64,000 nucleotides of DNA from Rhodanobacter sp. MP7CTX1 (GCF_014205795.1 NZ_JACHCN010000001.1:372001-436000); one strand, 5' to 3'; shown: positions 15,824 to 24,798, counted from the first letter of the stretch. Notes: generated from the sequence alone by a model not told the origin. Made by a program: numbers and translations.

Positions 15824-18310
15824 ATGAGCGATTCGACCAAGGATGCGTCGGTACACACGGGAGCATTGACGCCGCTCCTTGCGAACGCGCCCGGCCGGCA
15901 ATCGTATTTCCTCGACGTCACCGGCCCGGCCAACGCGAAGGCGTTGTCGGTAGTGTCGTTCGAGGCGGTGGAGCGGATGGGCGAGCCGTATCGCATCGTG
16001 ATCGAGCTGACCCATCCCGAGGCGCTGGCGCGCGAGGACTACCTGGGGCGCGATGCCCGCTTCACGATCGCGCCGGCCGTTGCCGATGCGTTGATCGATA
16101 GTTCGGCCATGACCGCACCCCGCACGTTCAGCGGCTGCATCACCGGCTTCTCGCAGATCAAGACGACGCGGGACTTCAGCGCGTACCGCATCGTGGTCGA
16201 GGCGCACATCGCACGACTCAGCCTCACGCGCAGCAGCCGCATCTACCAGCAGCAGAGCGCACCGCAGATCATCGAAGCGATCCTGCGCCGCCACGGCTTC
16301 AAGGGCCACCAGTTTTCGTTCACGCTGCGCCGCACCTATCCGACGCACGCGTTCCGCTTCCAGTACCAGCTCGCCGACTGGCCGTACATCCACCTGCTGA
16401 TGCAGCAGGAAGGTATCTACAGCACCATCATCCCGGGCGAGTTCGGCGACGTGGTGGTGTTTGCCGACGACATCGATCACTACCTCTATAAGCCGGCACT
16501 GACCGTGCCGTACCGCGAAGTGGCCGGGCTGCAAAGCGGCGAAGCGTCGGTATTCGCCCTGCAGACGCATGCGCAAACCGTACCGGCCTCGTTTGCGGTA
16601 GCCGACTACAACCCGGAGCAGGCCTACGAGCGGCTGCGCGCCGAGGCCAACGTCGCGAGTAAAGACGTCACTACCTACGGCCAGCCGTACGTCTACGGCA
16701 CCCATCACCTGGATGCGTCCGGCGCAGCGTGGGAAGCGCAGCTGCGCCACGAGGCGGCCGTTGCCTGGCAGGTGCAGTACGAGGGCGAGAGCAGCGTGCT
16801 GGAACTCTGCCCGGCGCGCATCCTGCGCATGGACACAGCGCTGGCCGACGCCCCGAACGGCCAGTTGATCGTGGCCGTGACCCACCGCGGCGCGCGCGAC
16901 GCGAGCTACCGCAACCACTACACGGCCATCCCGTCCGACCGGCGCTTCCGGCTGAAACTGGATGAAGCCCACTGGCCGAAAATCCCCGGCACACTGAGCG
17001 CACGCGTCACCTCCCCAGGCCAGTACACCTACGCGTACCTGACCGTGCAGGGCTACTACACGGTCCGCTTCGACTGCGACTTCGACTTCGACACGTGGAA
17101 TCCCGGCGGCGAGAGCGTACCGCTGCGCCTGGCCAAACCGTTCGCCGGCAGCCTGCAGACTGGCTTCCACTTCCCGGCACTGGATGGTGCCGAGGCGGTC
17201 ATCGCCTTTCGCGACGGCGACCCAAACAAACCCTACATCGCCCAGTTCCACCACCACAGCCAGGCCATCGACCTGGTCACCAACCAGGACCGCTGGCTCT
17301 CACGCAACGTCATCCGCACGCAGAGCAACAACAAGTTGCGCATGGAGGACTGGAAGGGCCAGGAACACATCAAGCTGTCGACCGAGCACTCCGGCAAGAG
17401 CCAGCTCAACCTCGGCCACCTGGTGGACAACAAGAAGCAGCCCCGCGGCGAAGGCTTCGAGCTGCGTAGCTCGGGGCACGGCGCGATCCGCGGCGGCAAG
17501 GGATTGTTCATCAGCGCCGACGACCAGCTCAACGCGGGCGGCAAGCAGTTGGACATGCAGGCGGCGCAAGGCTTGCTGGAGCAGGCCCTGCAGCAAAGCG
17601 AAGCGCAGGCGGTCGCCGCCGACTACGGCCGGCAGAAAGCGCTGCTCAACGACACGCTGATGGAACTCCGCAAGGCCGGCCTCCTGGTCAGTGCGCCGGC
17701 AGGTATGGCGCTGGCCTCGGGCGCCGATCTGCAACTGAGTGCCAAGGAGAACCTGATCGCCACCGCGGGCGGCCACGCCGATGTCAGCGTGCTCAAGCGG
17801 TTCACGGTGGCGGCTGGCGAAGCGGTATCCGTGTTCGCGCAGAAACTCGGCATCAAGCTGTTCGCGGCCAAAGGCAAGGTCGAGATACAGGCACAGAGCG
17901 ACGAGATGCGTCTGCTGGCAGACCAGAACGTGACGATTACCAGCGCCAACGGACGCGTCGTGATCGAAGCTAAGGATGAGTTGCTGCTGAAGTGTGGCGG
18001 CTCGTACCTGCTCATGAAATCGACCGGGATCGAAGAGGGAACGCGTGGCGAGCGGACTATCAAGTCGGTTGCGTTCAGCCGTCAGGGGCCCAGTTCGCTG
18101 GCAGGGGCCATGAATACATGGAAACACGCCACCTTCGACGAGCAACTGAGTTTGCGATGGCCGTATGACGGCGCGCCCATGCGCCATCAGAAATTCGCCT
18201 TGGTGCGCCCGGACAAGAGTGTTATCCGGGACACGACCGATGGCGACGGAAATACCGGCTTGCAAAAAAGCCTCTGGGTGGAAGGCATGCATCTGCTTCT
18301 GGACCCCTAG
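15824..18310 (+). CDS. vgrG: Type VI secretion VgrG spike protein with DUF2345 and C-terminal extension
   Basis: An 828-residue VgrG. The ATG at 15824 is preferred to that at 15815 because AAGGATGAGAG lies at a proper distance. Order: N-terminal gp27-like domain (about 20-380, with 'YFLDVTG', 'FQYQLADWPYIHLLMQQEG'), OB-fold/gp5-like segment around 'VPLRLAKPFAGSLQTGFHF' and 'DGAEAVIAFRDGDPNKPYI', 'NNKLRMEDWKGQEHIKLST', then DUF2345 (about 530-740) with beta-helix repeats such as VEIQAQSDEMRLLADQNVTI. A final domain of about 80 residues ('FDEQLSLRWPYDGAP' to the end) is typical of Xanthomonadales VgrGs and probably docks cargo. The next genes are a lipase-type effector remnant and immunity lipoproteins, so this VgrG once carried that effector. 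No structural T6SS genes are in the window. Confidence 0.95.
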   Translation: MSDSTKDASVHTGALTPLLANAPGRQSYFLDVTGPANAKALSVVSFEAVERMGEPYRIVIELTHPEALAREDYLGRDARFTIAPAVADALIDSSAMTAPRTFSGCITGFSQIKTTRDFSAYRIVVEAHIARLSLTRSSRIYQQQSAPQIIEAILRRHGFKGHQFSFTLRRTYPTHAFRFQYQLADWPYIHLLMQQEGIYSTIIPGEFGDVVVFADDIDHYLYKPALTVPYREVAGLQSGEASVFALQTHAQTVPASFAVADYNPEQAYERLRAEANVASKDVTTYGQPYVYGTHHLDASGAAWEAQLRHEAAVAWQVQYEGESSVLELCPARILRMDTALADAPNGQLIVAVTHRGARDASYRNHYTAIPSDRRFRLKLDEAHWPKIPGTLSARVTSPGQYTYAYLTVQGYYTVRFDCDFDFDTWNPGGESVPLRLAKPFAGSLQTGFHFPALDGAEAVIAFRDGDPNKPYIAQFHHHSQAIDLVTNQDRWLSRNVIRTQSNNKLRMEDWKGQEHIKLSTEHSGKSQLNLGHLVDNKKQPRGEGFELRSSGHGAIRGGKGLFISADDQLNAGGKQLDMQAAQGLLEQALQQSEAQAVAADYGRQKALLNDTLMELRKAGLLVSAPAGMALASGADLQLSAKENLIATAGGHADVSVLKRFTVAAGEAVSVFAQKLGIKLFAAKGKVEIQAQSDEMRLLADQNVTITSANGRVVIEAKDELLLKCGGSYLLMKSTGIEEGTRGERTIKSVAFSRQGPSSLAGAMNTWKHATFDEQLSLRWPYDGAPMRHQKFALVRPDKSVIRDTTDGDGNTGLQKSLWVEGMHLLLDP

Positions 18311-18365
18311 GCACACAGGCACGCATGCAACACCCGCCATCGACTCGAACAGGCCAACCCACCCC

Positions 18366-18734
18366 ATGACAAACACCGACGAGAAATACGCGCCCGATCG
18401 CCACATTCCCGTGAGCTACGACCGTTACGGCAATCCCCAGTGGCACACCGTGACCTCGCCACCGGATAGCTCGGTGGGCATCTGCATGATGGTCTCCCTG
18501 CGGGTGATCCCGGTGATCTTTGTGCCCGGGGTGATGGGGAGCAATCTCAAGGGCATAAAGGATAAAAGTGTCAAATGGCGCATGGATACCAAGACCAGTG
18601 CATTGCCTTGGTTTACGAAGGATGCTGCGTACCGCAAGCAAAATTTGAACCCGCAAGCCATGACCGTCGATGACGGCGGCCTGCTACCTATCGGCGCATC
18701 AAGTCCGGTACGGAAAGGCCAGGCGGTCTCGTGA
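18366..18734 (+). pseudogene. N-terminal fragment of a T6SS lipase-type effector
   Basis: A 122-residue frame starting 55 bp after vgrG. It carries the N-terminal end of a large alpha/beta-hydrolase: a strand ending in the oxyanion-type loop VIPVIFVPGVMGSNLKG, then 'DDGGLLPIGASSPVRK', where it runs into a stop. In intact relatives this is followed by several hundred residues that include the nucleophile elbow G-x-S-x-G; none of that is here. The rest of the gene resumes in another frame at 18731. I read both pieces as one effector gene inactivated by an internal deletion. The position after vgrG matches known vgrG-Tle-Tli units. Whether a short protein is still made is unknown. Confidence 0.7.
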
Positions 18735-19552
18735 GCCCGAAGGTATGGGCGAGCGACGTCGTCACCAGTGGAATACTGGGGGCCAACGCCGCTGCAAACA
18801 CCGCCGTCATGTCGGGTGCCCCCGGCCCCTTGCAGCTGCTGCCCACACCGGAGCACGGCAACGGCTGGTTGAAGATTCAACAGGACGGCGGCAACTGGGT
18901 GCCGGCGTTACCGCAGCACAACGACCCTTACAACGAGATCTACACTGTACGCGGCGGGTGGTGGAGCCTGATTGATGACCAGCTGATCAATCCGCTGAAT
19001 ACGGAAAGTGATCCCGCCAAGAGGCAGGCGCAGATCGATCAGGATTGGAAGACTTACGCAACGATGATGAATGAGAAGGTAAAGATCTTTCATCAGGACA
19101 CCGCTGGCAAATATCACACCAACACCCATGCGTTCTATGGCGCCGATGCAGGGCATCTTGCCTATGGCAATGTCACCTGGCAGGGCGGTTCGCGCTGGGG
19201 TGAAGCCAAGCTCACCGGTCACCGCACCACCGACCCCTGGCAGGCGACGGCCCTCGACCCTAGCGAGATCAGCACCACGCGCACCGTGGCCACACCCGTG
19301 CAAGGGCCCGGCTGGAAAAAAGGTGTCAACCAGGGCTACACCATCAGCGACCCCGACGAGGCGGGTGATGGCACCGTGCCCCAGCGTTCGGGCATGGCGC
19401 CCGAGCGGCACGTGCGCTCATTGCTGCAGGTGGTTTGCGGTCACGAGCCGGCCTACCGCGAATGCGAGCCCGCCAAGCACTTCACCCTGCGTGCCATCGT
19501 CAAGATCGCGCAGGCCGTCAAAGGCACCGCCATGGCGTATCCCGACTTATGA
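18731..19552 (+). pseudogene. C-terminal fragment of the same lipase-type effector
   Basis: A 273-residue frame whose GTG start overlaps the stop of the upstream fragment (GTGA), in a different frame. It begins mid-domain with 'VWASDVVTSGILGANAAANTAV', then 'GAPGPLQLLPTPEHGNGWL', and keeps what looks like the catalytic acid loop GDGTVPQRSG and a C-terminal 'AKHFTLRAIVKIAQAV' that may hold the catalytic histidine. No G-x-S-x-G motif occurs in either fragment, so the lipase should be catalytically dead unless a complete copy exists elsewhere. The stop overlaps the first immunity gene (ATGA), preserving the operon. A separate two-gene arrangement is possible but less likely. Confidence 0.7.
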
Positions 19553-20664
19553 AAGGACGCATGAAAGCTCTTCTTGCCAGCGCCATGCTGATGCTGGGCA
19601 TTGCCGGCTGTCAGCCCACACTCCCCCCGCTCACGCCCCAGGAACAGGCCACCATGCAAACCCTCACTCACGCCATGACGCCACGTTGCATCGGGCGATA
19701 CCTGATTGATCTACCTGCGGGCATGGTGCCGAGCGGCTGGGGCGGTCTGAAGGCGCAGGGTGTGAACATCGAAGTGGCGCCCCTGAACGAATCACTATTC
19801 CGGTGGCGTTATGAGCAGCGTGAAGCCGAGTTGCGCACGGCGCATCTCGATGCGCACCCTGATCAGCCGGTACTCAAGGAAATCATTCCGCTTCGTGGCG
19901 CTATTGGGGGGGGTTTTAATCGCTCCGAAACCGGAGGGACCAACGGGTCGCGGACCTTGGAGTTGCATGCCTGGCGCGATGGCTACGCGATCAAGATGTG
20001 GATCAATGCATTTGACAACTTGTATCCCGAATACAAGAACGAAAAATGGGCAGCAGAGGTCGGGAGAGACCTCCCGCAAAAGCAAGCACTCCTGCTGGAT
20101 GTATTCGCGCGCATACGCGGCCGAGCCGACAACGAGATTCCGAGCGAACAGGGTCTGTGCTTTCACGGAGGCTTCGTGCAAGGCCCCGCGACCGACGAAG
20201 AAAACCTCGATATGGACTATGTGTTCACGGACATGCCGGATGTGTCGATATCGATCCACAACAATAGCAATCTTGTTTCGGAAAATACGCTGCTTGATCG
20301 CGGCAAGGACATCGATGCGAATTTGCGCATTGCCGATGGCCACACGCTACGCAAGGGCAAGCGCCAATCGCATGACGGACTTGCTTTCGATGAGTGGTTA
20401 ATGGAGGCCAATACCGACGACCATGTCAAAGGCCACATGTTCACGCTGGAAGCCAACAGCAAGATCGGCAGCGCCCAGACGCCGCTCCTCAATATCGATT
20501 TTCAAAACGGCCAGCGATTCAGCCCGCCCGACAAGCGCCCGCCCGGCTCCTTGCCGTTGGACAGCCCGCCACCGCTAGCCAAAGCCTCACTCACCGAAGG
20601 GGAAGCCGTGGCGTTATGGGATGCCATCACCGACACCTTGCTTCCTCGACCGAATGGGTTTTGA
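19549..20664 (+). CDS. Tli4-family T6SS immunity lipoprotein, copy 1
   Basis: A 371-residue lipoprotein with signal peptide and lipobox GIAG-C (cysteine at residue 21 from the ATG at 19549, which overlaps the effector-fragment stop; an ATG at 19561 is an alternative). After the lipobox come 'LPPLTPQEQATMQTLTHAM', 'CIGRYLIDLPAGMVPSGWGG' and 'GLCFHGGFVQGPATDEENLD'. Two conserved cysteines (TPRCIGRY and GLCFHGG) may form a disulfide. These are Tli4-type immunity features; such proteins sit in the periplasm and block a phospholipase effector. The N-terminal half is nearly identical to copy 2 and the C-terminal half to copy 3, indicating recombination. Confidence 0.85.
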   Translation: MKGRMKALLASAMLMLGIAGCQPTLPPLTPQEQATMQTLTHAMTPRCIGRYLIDLPAGMVPSGWGGLKAQGVNIEVAPLNESLFRWRYEQREAELRTAHLDAHPDQPVLKEIIPLRGAIGGGFNRSETGGTNGSRTLELHAWRDGYAIKMWINAFDNLYPEYKNEKWAAEVGRDLPQKQALLLDVFARIRGRADNEIPSEQGLCFHGGFVQGPATDEENLDMDYVFTDMPDVSISIHNNSNLVSENTLLDRGKDIDANLRIADGHTLRKGKRQSHDGLAFDEWLMEANTDDHVKGHMFTLEANSKIGSAQTPLLNIDFQNGQRFSPPDKRPPGSLPLDSPPPLAKASLTEGEAVALWDAITDTLLPRPNGF

Positions 20665-20667
20665 GCG

Positions 20668-21813
20668 ATGGGTAGGTGCAATGGCGTATGGCGATCGATC
20701 AGGCCGTTGACGGGAGGCAGCTTTAGTTTGTTGGCGCTGATGCTTGGCGTCGCCGGCTGTCAGCCCTCACTCCCCCCGCTCACGCCCCAGGAACAGGCCA
20801 CCATGCAAACCCTCACTCACGCCATGACGCCACGTTGCATCGGGCGCTACCTGATTGATCTACCTGCGGGCATGGTGCCGAGCGGCTGGGGCGGTCTGAA
20901 GGCGCAGGGTGTGAACATCGAAGTGGCGCCCCTGAACGAATCACTGTTCCGGTGGCGTTATGAGCAGCGTGAAGCCGAGTTGCGCGCGGCGCATCTCGAT
21001 GCGCACCCTGATCAGCCGGTACTCAAGGAAATCATTCCGCTTCGTGGCGCGATTGGGGGAATTTTTAATCGCTCCGAAAATGGGGGGGCCAACGGATCAC
21101 GCACCCTTGAGTTGCACGCCTGGCGAGATGGCTACGCCATCAAGATGTGTGTAAACGCCGCTGATAGCAGGTATCCCGAATATAAGGATGATCTCTTATC
21201 AGCTCAGATCGGCACCGACGTCCCGCAAAAGCAGGCACTCCTTCTGGACGTATTCGCGCGCATACGCGGCCGAGCCGACAACGAGATGCCGAGCGATCAG
21301 GGCTTGTGCTTTTACGGAGGCTTCCTGCAAGGCACCGCTACTGATGAAGAAAACCTCGACATGAGCTACGTATTTACGGACATGCCGGATGTATCGCTAT
21401 CGATCCACAACAATAGCAATATTGTTTCGGACGATACGCTGCTCGACCGGAGCAAAAGTGTCGAGGCCAATGTGCGGGACGCCAATGGCCACACGCTGCG
21501 GAAAGGCGAGCGCAAATCGCATGGCGGACTCGCTTTCGAGGAGTGGCTTCTGGCAGGAAATACCGACGACCATGTCAAAGGCCATTTATTCTCGCTGGAG
21601 GTCAACAGCAAGATCGGCAGCGCCCAGACGCCGCTCCTCAATATCGACTTTCATAACGGTCAGCGCATCGGCACCCCCGACAAACGCCCTCCCGGCTCCT
21701 TGCCGTTGGACAGTCCACCGCCGCTAGCGAAATCCTCGTTGAGCGAAGGGGAGGCCGTCGCCCTATGGAATGCCATTACCGACACCTTGCGTCCTCGGCC
21801 AAAGGGGTTTTGA
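20668..21813 (+). CDS. Tli4-family T6SS immunity lipoprotein, copy 2
   Basis: A 381-residue paralogue starting 3 bp after copy 1. The signal peptide is longer and different (MGRCNGVWRSIRPLTGGSF), but the lipobox GVAG-C and following sequence match copy 1 almost base for base up to about residue 140. It then differs in a short segment ('CVNAADSRYPEYKDDLLSAQ') and in the C-terminal half ('SLSIHNNSNIVSDDTLLD', 'EEWLLAGNTDDHVKGHLF'). It is the most divergent copy in its C-terminal half. Probably periplasmic, outer-membrane anchored. It may recognise a different effector variant. Confidence 0.85.
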   Translation: MGRCNGVWRSIRPLTGGSFSLLALMLGVAGCQPSLPPLTPQEQATMQTLTHAMTPRCIGRYLIDLPAGMVPSGWGGLKAQGVNIEVAPLNESLFRWRYEQREAELRAAHLDAHPDQPVLKEIIPLRGAIGGIFNRSENGGANGSRTLELHAWRDGYAIKMCVNAADSRYPEYKDDLLSAQIGTDVPQKQALLLDVFARIRGRADNEMPSDQGLCFYGGFLQGTATDEENLDMSYVFTDMPDVSLSIHNNSNIVSDDTLLDRSKSVEANVRDANGHTLRKGERKSHGGLAFEEWLLAGNTDDHVKGHLFSLEVNSKIGSAQTPLLNIDFHNGQRIGTPDKRPPGSLPLDSPPPLAKSSLSEGEAVALWNAITDTLRPRPKGF

Positions 21814-21845
21814 GGGACATGCGGCGTGATCGTGGGTGGCAAGCG

Positions 21846-22964
21846 ATGAAACGACTTCCAAGAAGCCTCTTCGTCTGCGCAACACTGACGCTAGGCGTCG
21901 CCGGCTGTCAGCCCTCACTTCCCCCGCTCACGCCCCAGGAACAGGCCATCATGCAAACCCTCACTCACGCGATGACGCCACGTTGCATCGGGCGCTACCT
22001 GATTGATCTACCTGCGGGCATGGTGCCTAGCGGCTGGGGCGGTCTGAAGGCGCAGGGTGTGAACATCGAAGTGGCGCCCCTGAACGAATCACTGTTCCGG
22101 TGGCGTTATGAGCAGCGTGAAGCCGAGCTGCGCGCGGCGCATCTTGATGGTCAGCCCGATCAGCCGTCGCTTAAGGAAATTGTGCCTTTACGTGGAGCTA
22201 TGGGCGGCATTTTTAACCGGGCGGATGACAACGCACTGGTGAACGCAGGTCGAACTCTGGAGCTCCATGCTTGGCGAGATGGATATGCCATCAAGATGTG
22301 GATCAAGGCACGTGATGTCAGCTACTCAGCAGATAACCTTGACGAGCAGTACAAGGCGATAGGTACGAATGTCCCGCAAATGCAAGCACTCCTGTTGGAT
22401 GTATTCGCGCGCATACGCGGCCGAGCCGACAACGAGATGCCGAGCGATCAGGGCCTGTGCTTTCACGGAGGCTTCGTGCAAGGCCCAGCGACCGACGAAG
22501 AAAACCTCGATATGAGCTACGTGTTCACGGACATGCCGGATGTGTCGATATCGATCCACAACAACAGCAATCTGGTTTCGGAAAATACGCTGCTTGATCG
22601 CGGCAAGGATATCGATGCGAATTTGCGCATTGCCGATGGCCACACGCTACGGAAGGGCAAGCGCCAATCGCATGACGGACTTGCTTTCGATGAGTGGTTA
22701 ATGGAGGCCAATACCGACGACCATGTCAAAGGCCACATGTTCACGCTGGAAGCCAATAGCAGGATCGGTAGCGCCAAGACGCCGTTGCTCAATATCGACT
22801 TTCGAAATGGTGATCGCATAGGCACCTCCGACAAGCGTCCGCCCGGCTCCATCCCGTTGGACAGCCCGCCACCGATAGCCAAAGCCTCGCTCACCGAAGG
22901 GGAGGCCGTAGCCCTATGGGATGCCATCACCGACACCTTGCGTCCTCGGCCGAACGGCTTCTGA
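21846..22964 (+). CDS. Tli4-family T6SS immunity lipoprotein, copy 3
   Basis: A 372-residue paralogue. I chose the ATG at 21846 because MKRLPRSLFVCATLTLGVAGC is a clean lipoprotein signal; ATGs at 21819 and 21765 would add basic residues and overlap copy 2. It differs from copies 1 and 2 in the segment after the lipobox region ('AHLDGQPDQPSLKEIVPLRG') and strongly in 'NRADDNALVNAGRTLELHA' and 'KARDVSYSADNLDEQYKAIG', yet from 'GLCFHGGFVQGPATDEENLD' to the end is almost identical to copy 1. The variable island in the middle is the natural candidate for the effector-binding surface. Same likely role as copies 1 and 2. Confidence 0.85.
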   Translation: MKRLPRSLFVCATLTLGVAGCQPSLPPLTPQEQAIMQTLTHAMTPRCIGRYLIDLPAGMVPSGWGGLKAQGVNIEVAPLNESLFRWRYEQREAELRAAHLDGQPDQPSLKEIVPLRGAMGGIFNRADDNALVNAGRTLELHAWRDGYAIKMWIKARDVSYSADNLDEQYKAIGTNVPQMQALLLDVFARIRGRADNEMPSDQGLCFHGGFVQGPATDEENLDMSYVFTDMPDVSISIHNNSNLVSENTLLDRGKDIDANLRIADGHTLRKGKRQSHDGLAFDEWLMEANTDDHVKGHMFTLEANSRIGSAKTPLLNIDFRNGDRIGTSDKRPPGSIPLDSPPPIAKASLTEGEAVALWDAITDTLRPRPNGF

Positions 22965-23090
22965 CGAATCGCGCAGACACGACTCGGAGATGAGAGCCGT
23001 GATTGATGCGATCGTAAACGCGGAAGACGAACGCCTCAGTGGTTTGCCGGTCAGGCAGGGTTGGTTGTCGCCGCTCGCGCGCTACGCGGG
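22965..23090. other. Short intergenic region before a convergent gene
   Basis: It contains a possible 34-codon frame (22991-23095, + strand) with coding-like third positions that ends inside the 3' end of the convergent flavin-reductase-like gene. There is no recognisable domain and no clear terminator hairpin. It could be a leftover of a fourth gene of the type VI island. Confidence 0.3.
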
Positions 23091-24014
23091 CTAGACCTCC
23101 GCGAACGGCACGCCCTTTCGCCGACGATACGCTTGATGAAAGCCTGCGGTGTGATGCAGCTGGGTGCCTTCTGCCAGGTTTTCTTCAGAAACGATGCGGC
23201 CAATGAACAACGTGTGCGAGCCGACTTCCTGACTATGCACGATGTCCAATTCCTGAATGCGCAACGCTGAAGCGGGGACAGTAATGCCAAATTCCCGCGA
23301 CGGTCGCACAGGAAACGGAAGTGCATTCCAGTCCGCTAGTGGGTGCTTGTGCTGTTCGGCGAGCTTGTAGACGACTGCCTTCATCGTCGCAGGGATGCTG
23401 GACAGCGCAACCTTGCGTGTTTCGCGCATGATGGGCACGGAAATGCTGGTGCTGCGTAGCGCGAGGGAAAAGAGTCCGCTCCGCTCCAGTGGGCCGATCA
23501 AATCCATCGGGAAGATATTCTGGTGGCCTGGCGCGGCAACAGAGACAAGGATGGTCGGCCGCGGACACAAGTACGCGATCATGAGTTGCTGTACCGCGGC
23601 AGGCTCCGGGGAGAAGTGGTGCGGTGCGCGATTTTTCAGCATGACGCGGTTTTGAAGCCGCGTGCTCCACGCGCGCAGCGGCTGGCCGAGACAGTGGTGT
23701 TCCCCGGCCGTGACGTAGTAGAGGGTGATCGTTGCCTTTTCGGTAGTGACTGACGCCGACCGAGTCAGTCGCAAAACGCCCAGCAGCTTGCCCGTAGCGC
23801 TTTCGCGGTACTGGAGCACCGGACGTTGGCCGGCATCGAGACTGGTCGCGATCATGAGCGGTACGAGCGAGGCCACGGTGTGGTCCTCCGTGACATCCAT
23901 CGATTTGCCATCCCCATGCAAGGTGGCAGTGACCACCTGCTGTCCGGGAGCAACGGCAACTGTCGACCATTGCGGCAGTGGGCGTATGAACGGCCTTACC
24001 CAGTCCTTCCACAT
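23091..24014 (-). CDS. Flavin-reductase-like FMN-binding domain protein with unknown N-terminal domain
   Basis: A 307-residue protein. I use the ATG at 24014, one base after the methyltransferase stop (TGA-G-ATG). Residues about 1-130 are a domain I do not recognise. From about residue 135 the flavin-reductase/split-barrel FMN fold is seen: 'RPTILVSVAAPGHQNIFPMD', 'SGLFSLALRSTSISVPIM', a C-terminal dimer segment with 'VHSQEVGSHTLFIGRIVSEE' and a final 'HTAGFHQAYRRRKG'. Such domains bind FMN and reduce flavin or act as oxidoreductases using NAD(P)H. Coupled to a methyltransferase and a radical SAM gene, it may provide electrons or modify a product. Function inferred. Confidence 0.7.
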   Translation of the reverse strand: MWKDWVRPFIRPLPQWSTVAVAPGQQVVTATLHGDGKSMDVTEDHTVASLVPLMIATSLDAGQRPVLQYRESATGKLLGVLRLTRSASVTTEKATITLYYVTAGEHHCLGQPLRAWSTRLQNRVMLKNRAPHHFSPEPAAVQQLMIAYLCPRPTILVSVAAPGHQNIFPMDLIGPLERSGLFSLALRSTSISVPIMRETRKVALSSIPATMKAVVYKLAEQHKHPLADWNALPFPVRPSREFGITVPASALRIQELDIVHSQEVGSHTLFIGRIVSEENLAEGTQLHHTAGFHQAYRRRKGVPFAEV

Positions 24015-24015
24015 C

Positions 24016-24798
24016 TCAGGTCCGCCGAAATAGCAAAAACATATAAGGATCGGAGGCCAGTCCGAAGCCACGCGGAATGAGGCGTTCCAGCCGGAAGTGT
24101 GGCGCTGCTGCTCGCGTCACGACGCGTGGCGCAAAACGATGGATGCGGCTTTCACTTTCGATGGCGTAATGACCGCGGCGCAAAAGGTTCATCACGTTTG
24201 ACCGCCACCAGCTGTAACGCGCATCGCCGAGGTAATACGGATTGAGCATGTTGGCCAGGACAAAACCGCCCTGGTGGACCACGTGCGACAGCTCTTCAAA
24301 AAGCAGGGTGTGATCCGCGAAATGGTTCAGGACTGCAAAGTTGGCCGTGACTGCCTGAACCTTGCAGGTGAGCGGCGAGGTAACCGTGATCATGGTTTTA
24401 CGGGCGATTTCGTCGCGGCAGTACTGCGCCAGGTATTCGCACATCGCTGTGGACGGCTCATAGACGAAAGTCGGGTGTCCCTTGGCGGCATAGGCCTTCG
24501 CATCGATCCCGGTTCCAGCACCAAAATCGAGCACGTCGGCTCCTTCGGGCAATAGATCCAGCGCGATCTTCTGAAACCTGTCGCGCACCCGTCGGTTTCG
24601 CCGCGAGGAAAGGATGAAGTTGTGGTACTGCTCTCCGGTATGCACGTCGTCGATTACCTTGCTGGGAAGCTCGCTGTCTGATGTCTTACGTGCACAACTT
24701 TCAATTACTTGTCCGAAAACGAAACGGAGCCAGGCGTTGCTGCTTCCGCAGTGTTGGGCGCGGCCGGATGCATGGCTGCGATAGATTCTCGGCGGCAC
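24016..24798 (-). CDS. Class I SAM-dependent methyltransferase
   Basis: Up to 260 residues from the GTG at 24798; the start is uncertain, since the first ~35 residues are unlike the family and the conserved region begins at GEQYHNFILSSRRNRRVRD. SAM motif I is VLDFGAGTGIDAKAYA, with the following acid in 'TFVYEPSTAM'; then 'VTANFAVLNHFADHTLLFEE' and 'VVHQGGFVLANMLNPYYLGD'. It shares the GTGIDA motif I and general layout with the methyltransferase at 7.9 kb. The stop is one base before the flavin-reductase-like gene, so the two are coupled. Acceptor unknown. Confidence 0.8.
   Translation of the reverse strand: MPPRIYRSHASGRAQHCGSSNAWLRFVFGQVIESCARKTSDSELPSKVIDDVHTGEQYHNFILSSRRNRRVRDRFQKIALDLLPEGADVLDFGAGTGIDAKAYAAKGHPTFVYEPSTAMCEYLAQYCRDEIARKTMITVTSPLTCKVQAVTANFAVLNHFADHTLLFEELSHVVHQGGFVLANMLNPYYLGDARYSWWRSNVMNLLRRGHYAIESESRIHRFAPRVVTRAAAPHFRLERLIPRGFGLASDPYMFLLFRRT

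Larger units (their letters stand above)
19549..22964 (+). repeat. Three tandem ~1.1-kb direct repeats (immunity genes)
   Basis: The three Tli4 genes are direct repeats with long stretches of near-identical nucleotide sequence, for example 19617-19905, 20757-21045 and 21897-22140 at the 5' ends, and 20096-20480 with 22376-22756 in the 3' halves. Between them lie short divergent islands. This arrangement promotes copy-number change and gene conversion. No insertion sequence flanks the array. Confidence 0.85.

Noticed and set aside
15743..17257. Long antisense open frame (504 codons) over vgrG
   Set aside because: It is the mirror of strongly biased codons of vgrG; low-complexity Val/Arg/Ala content, no domain, no ribosome site.
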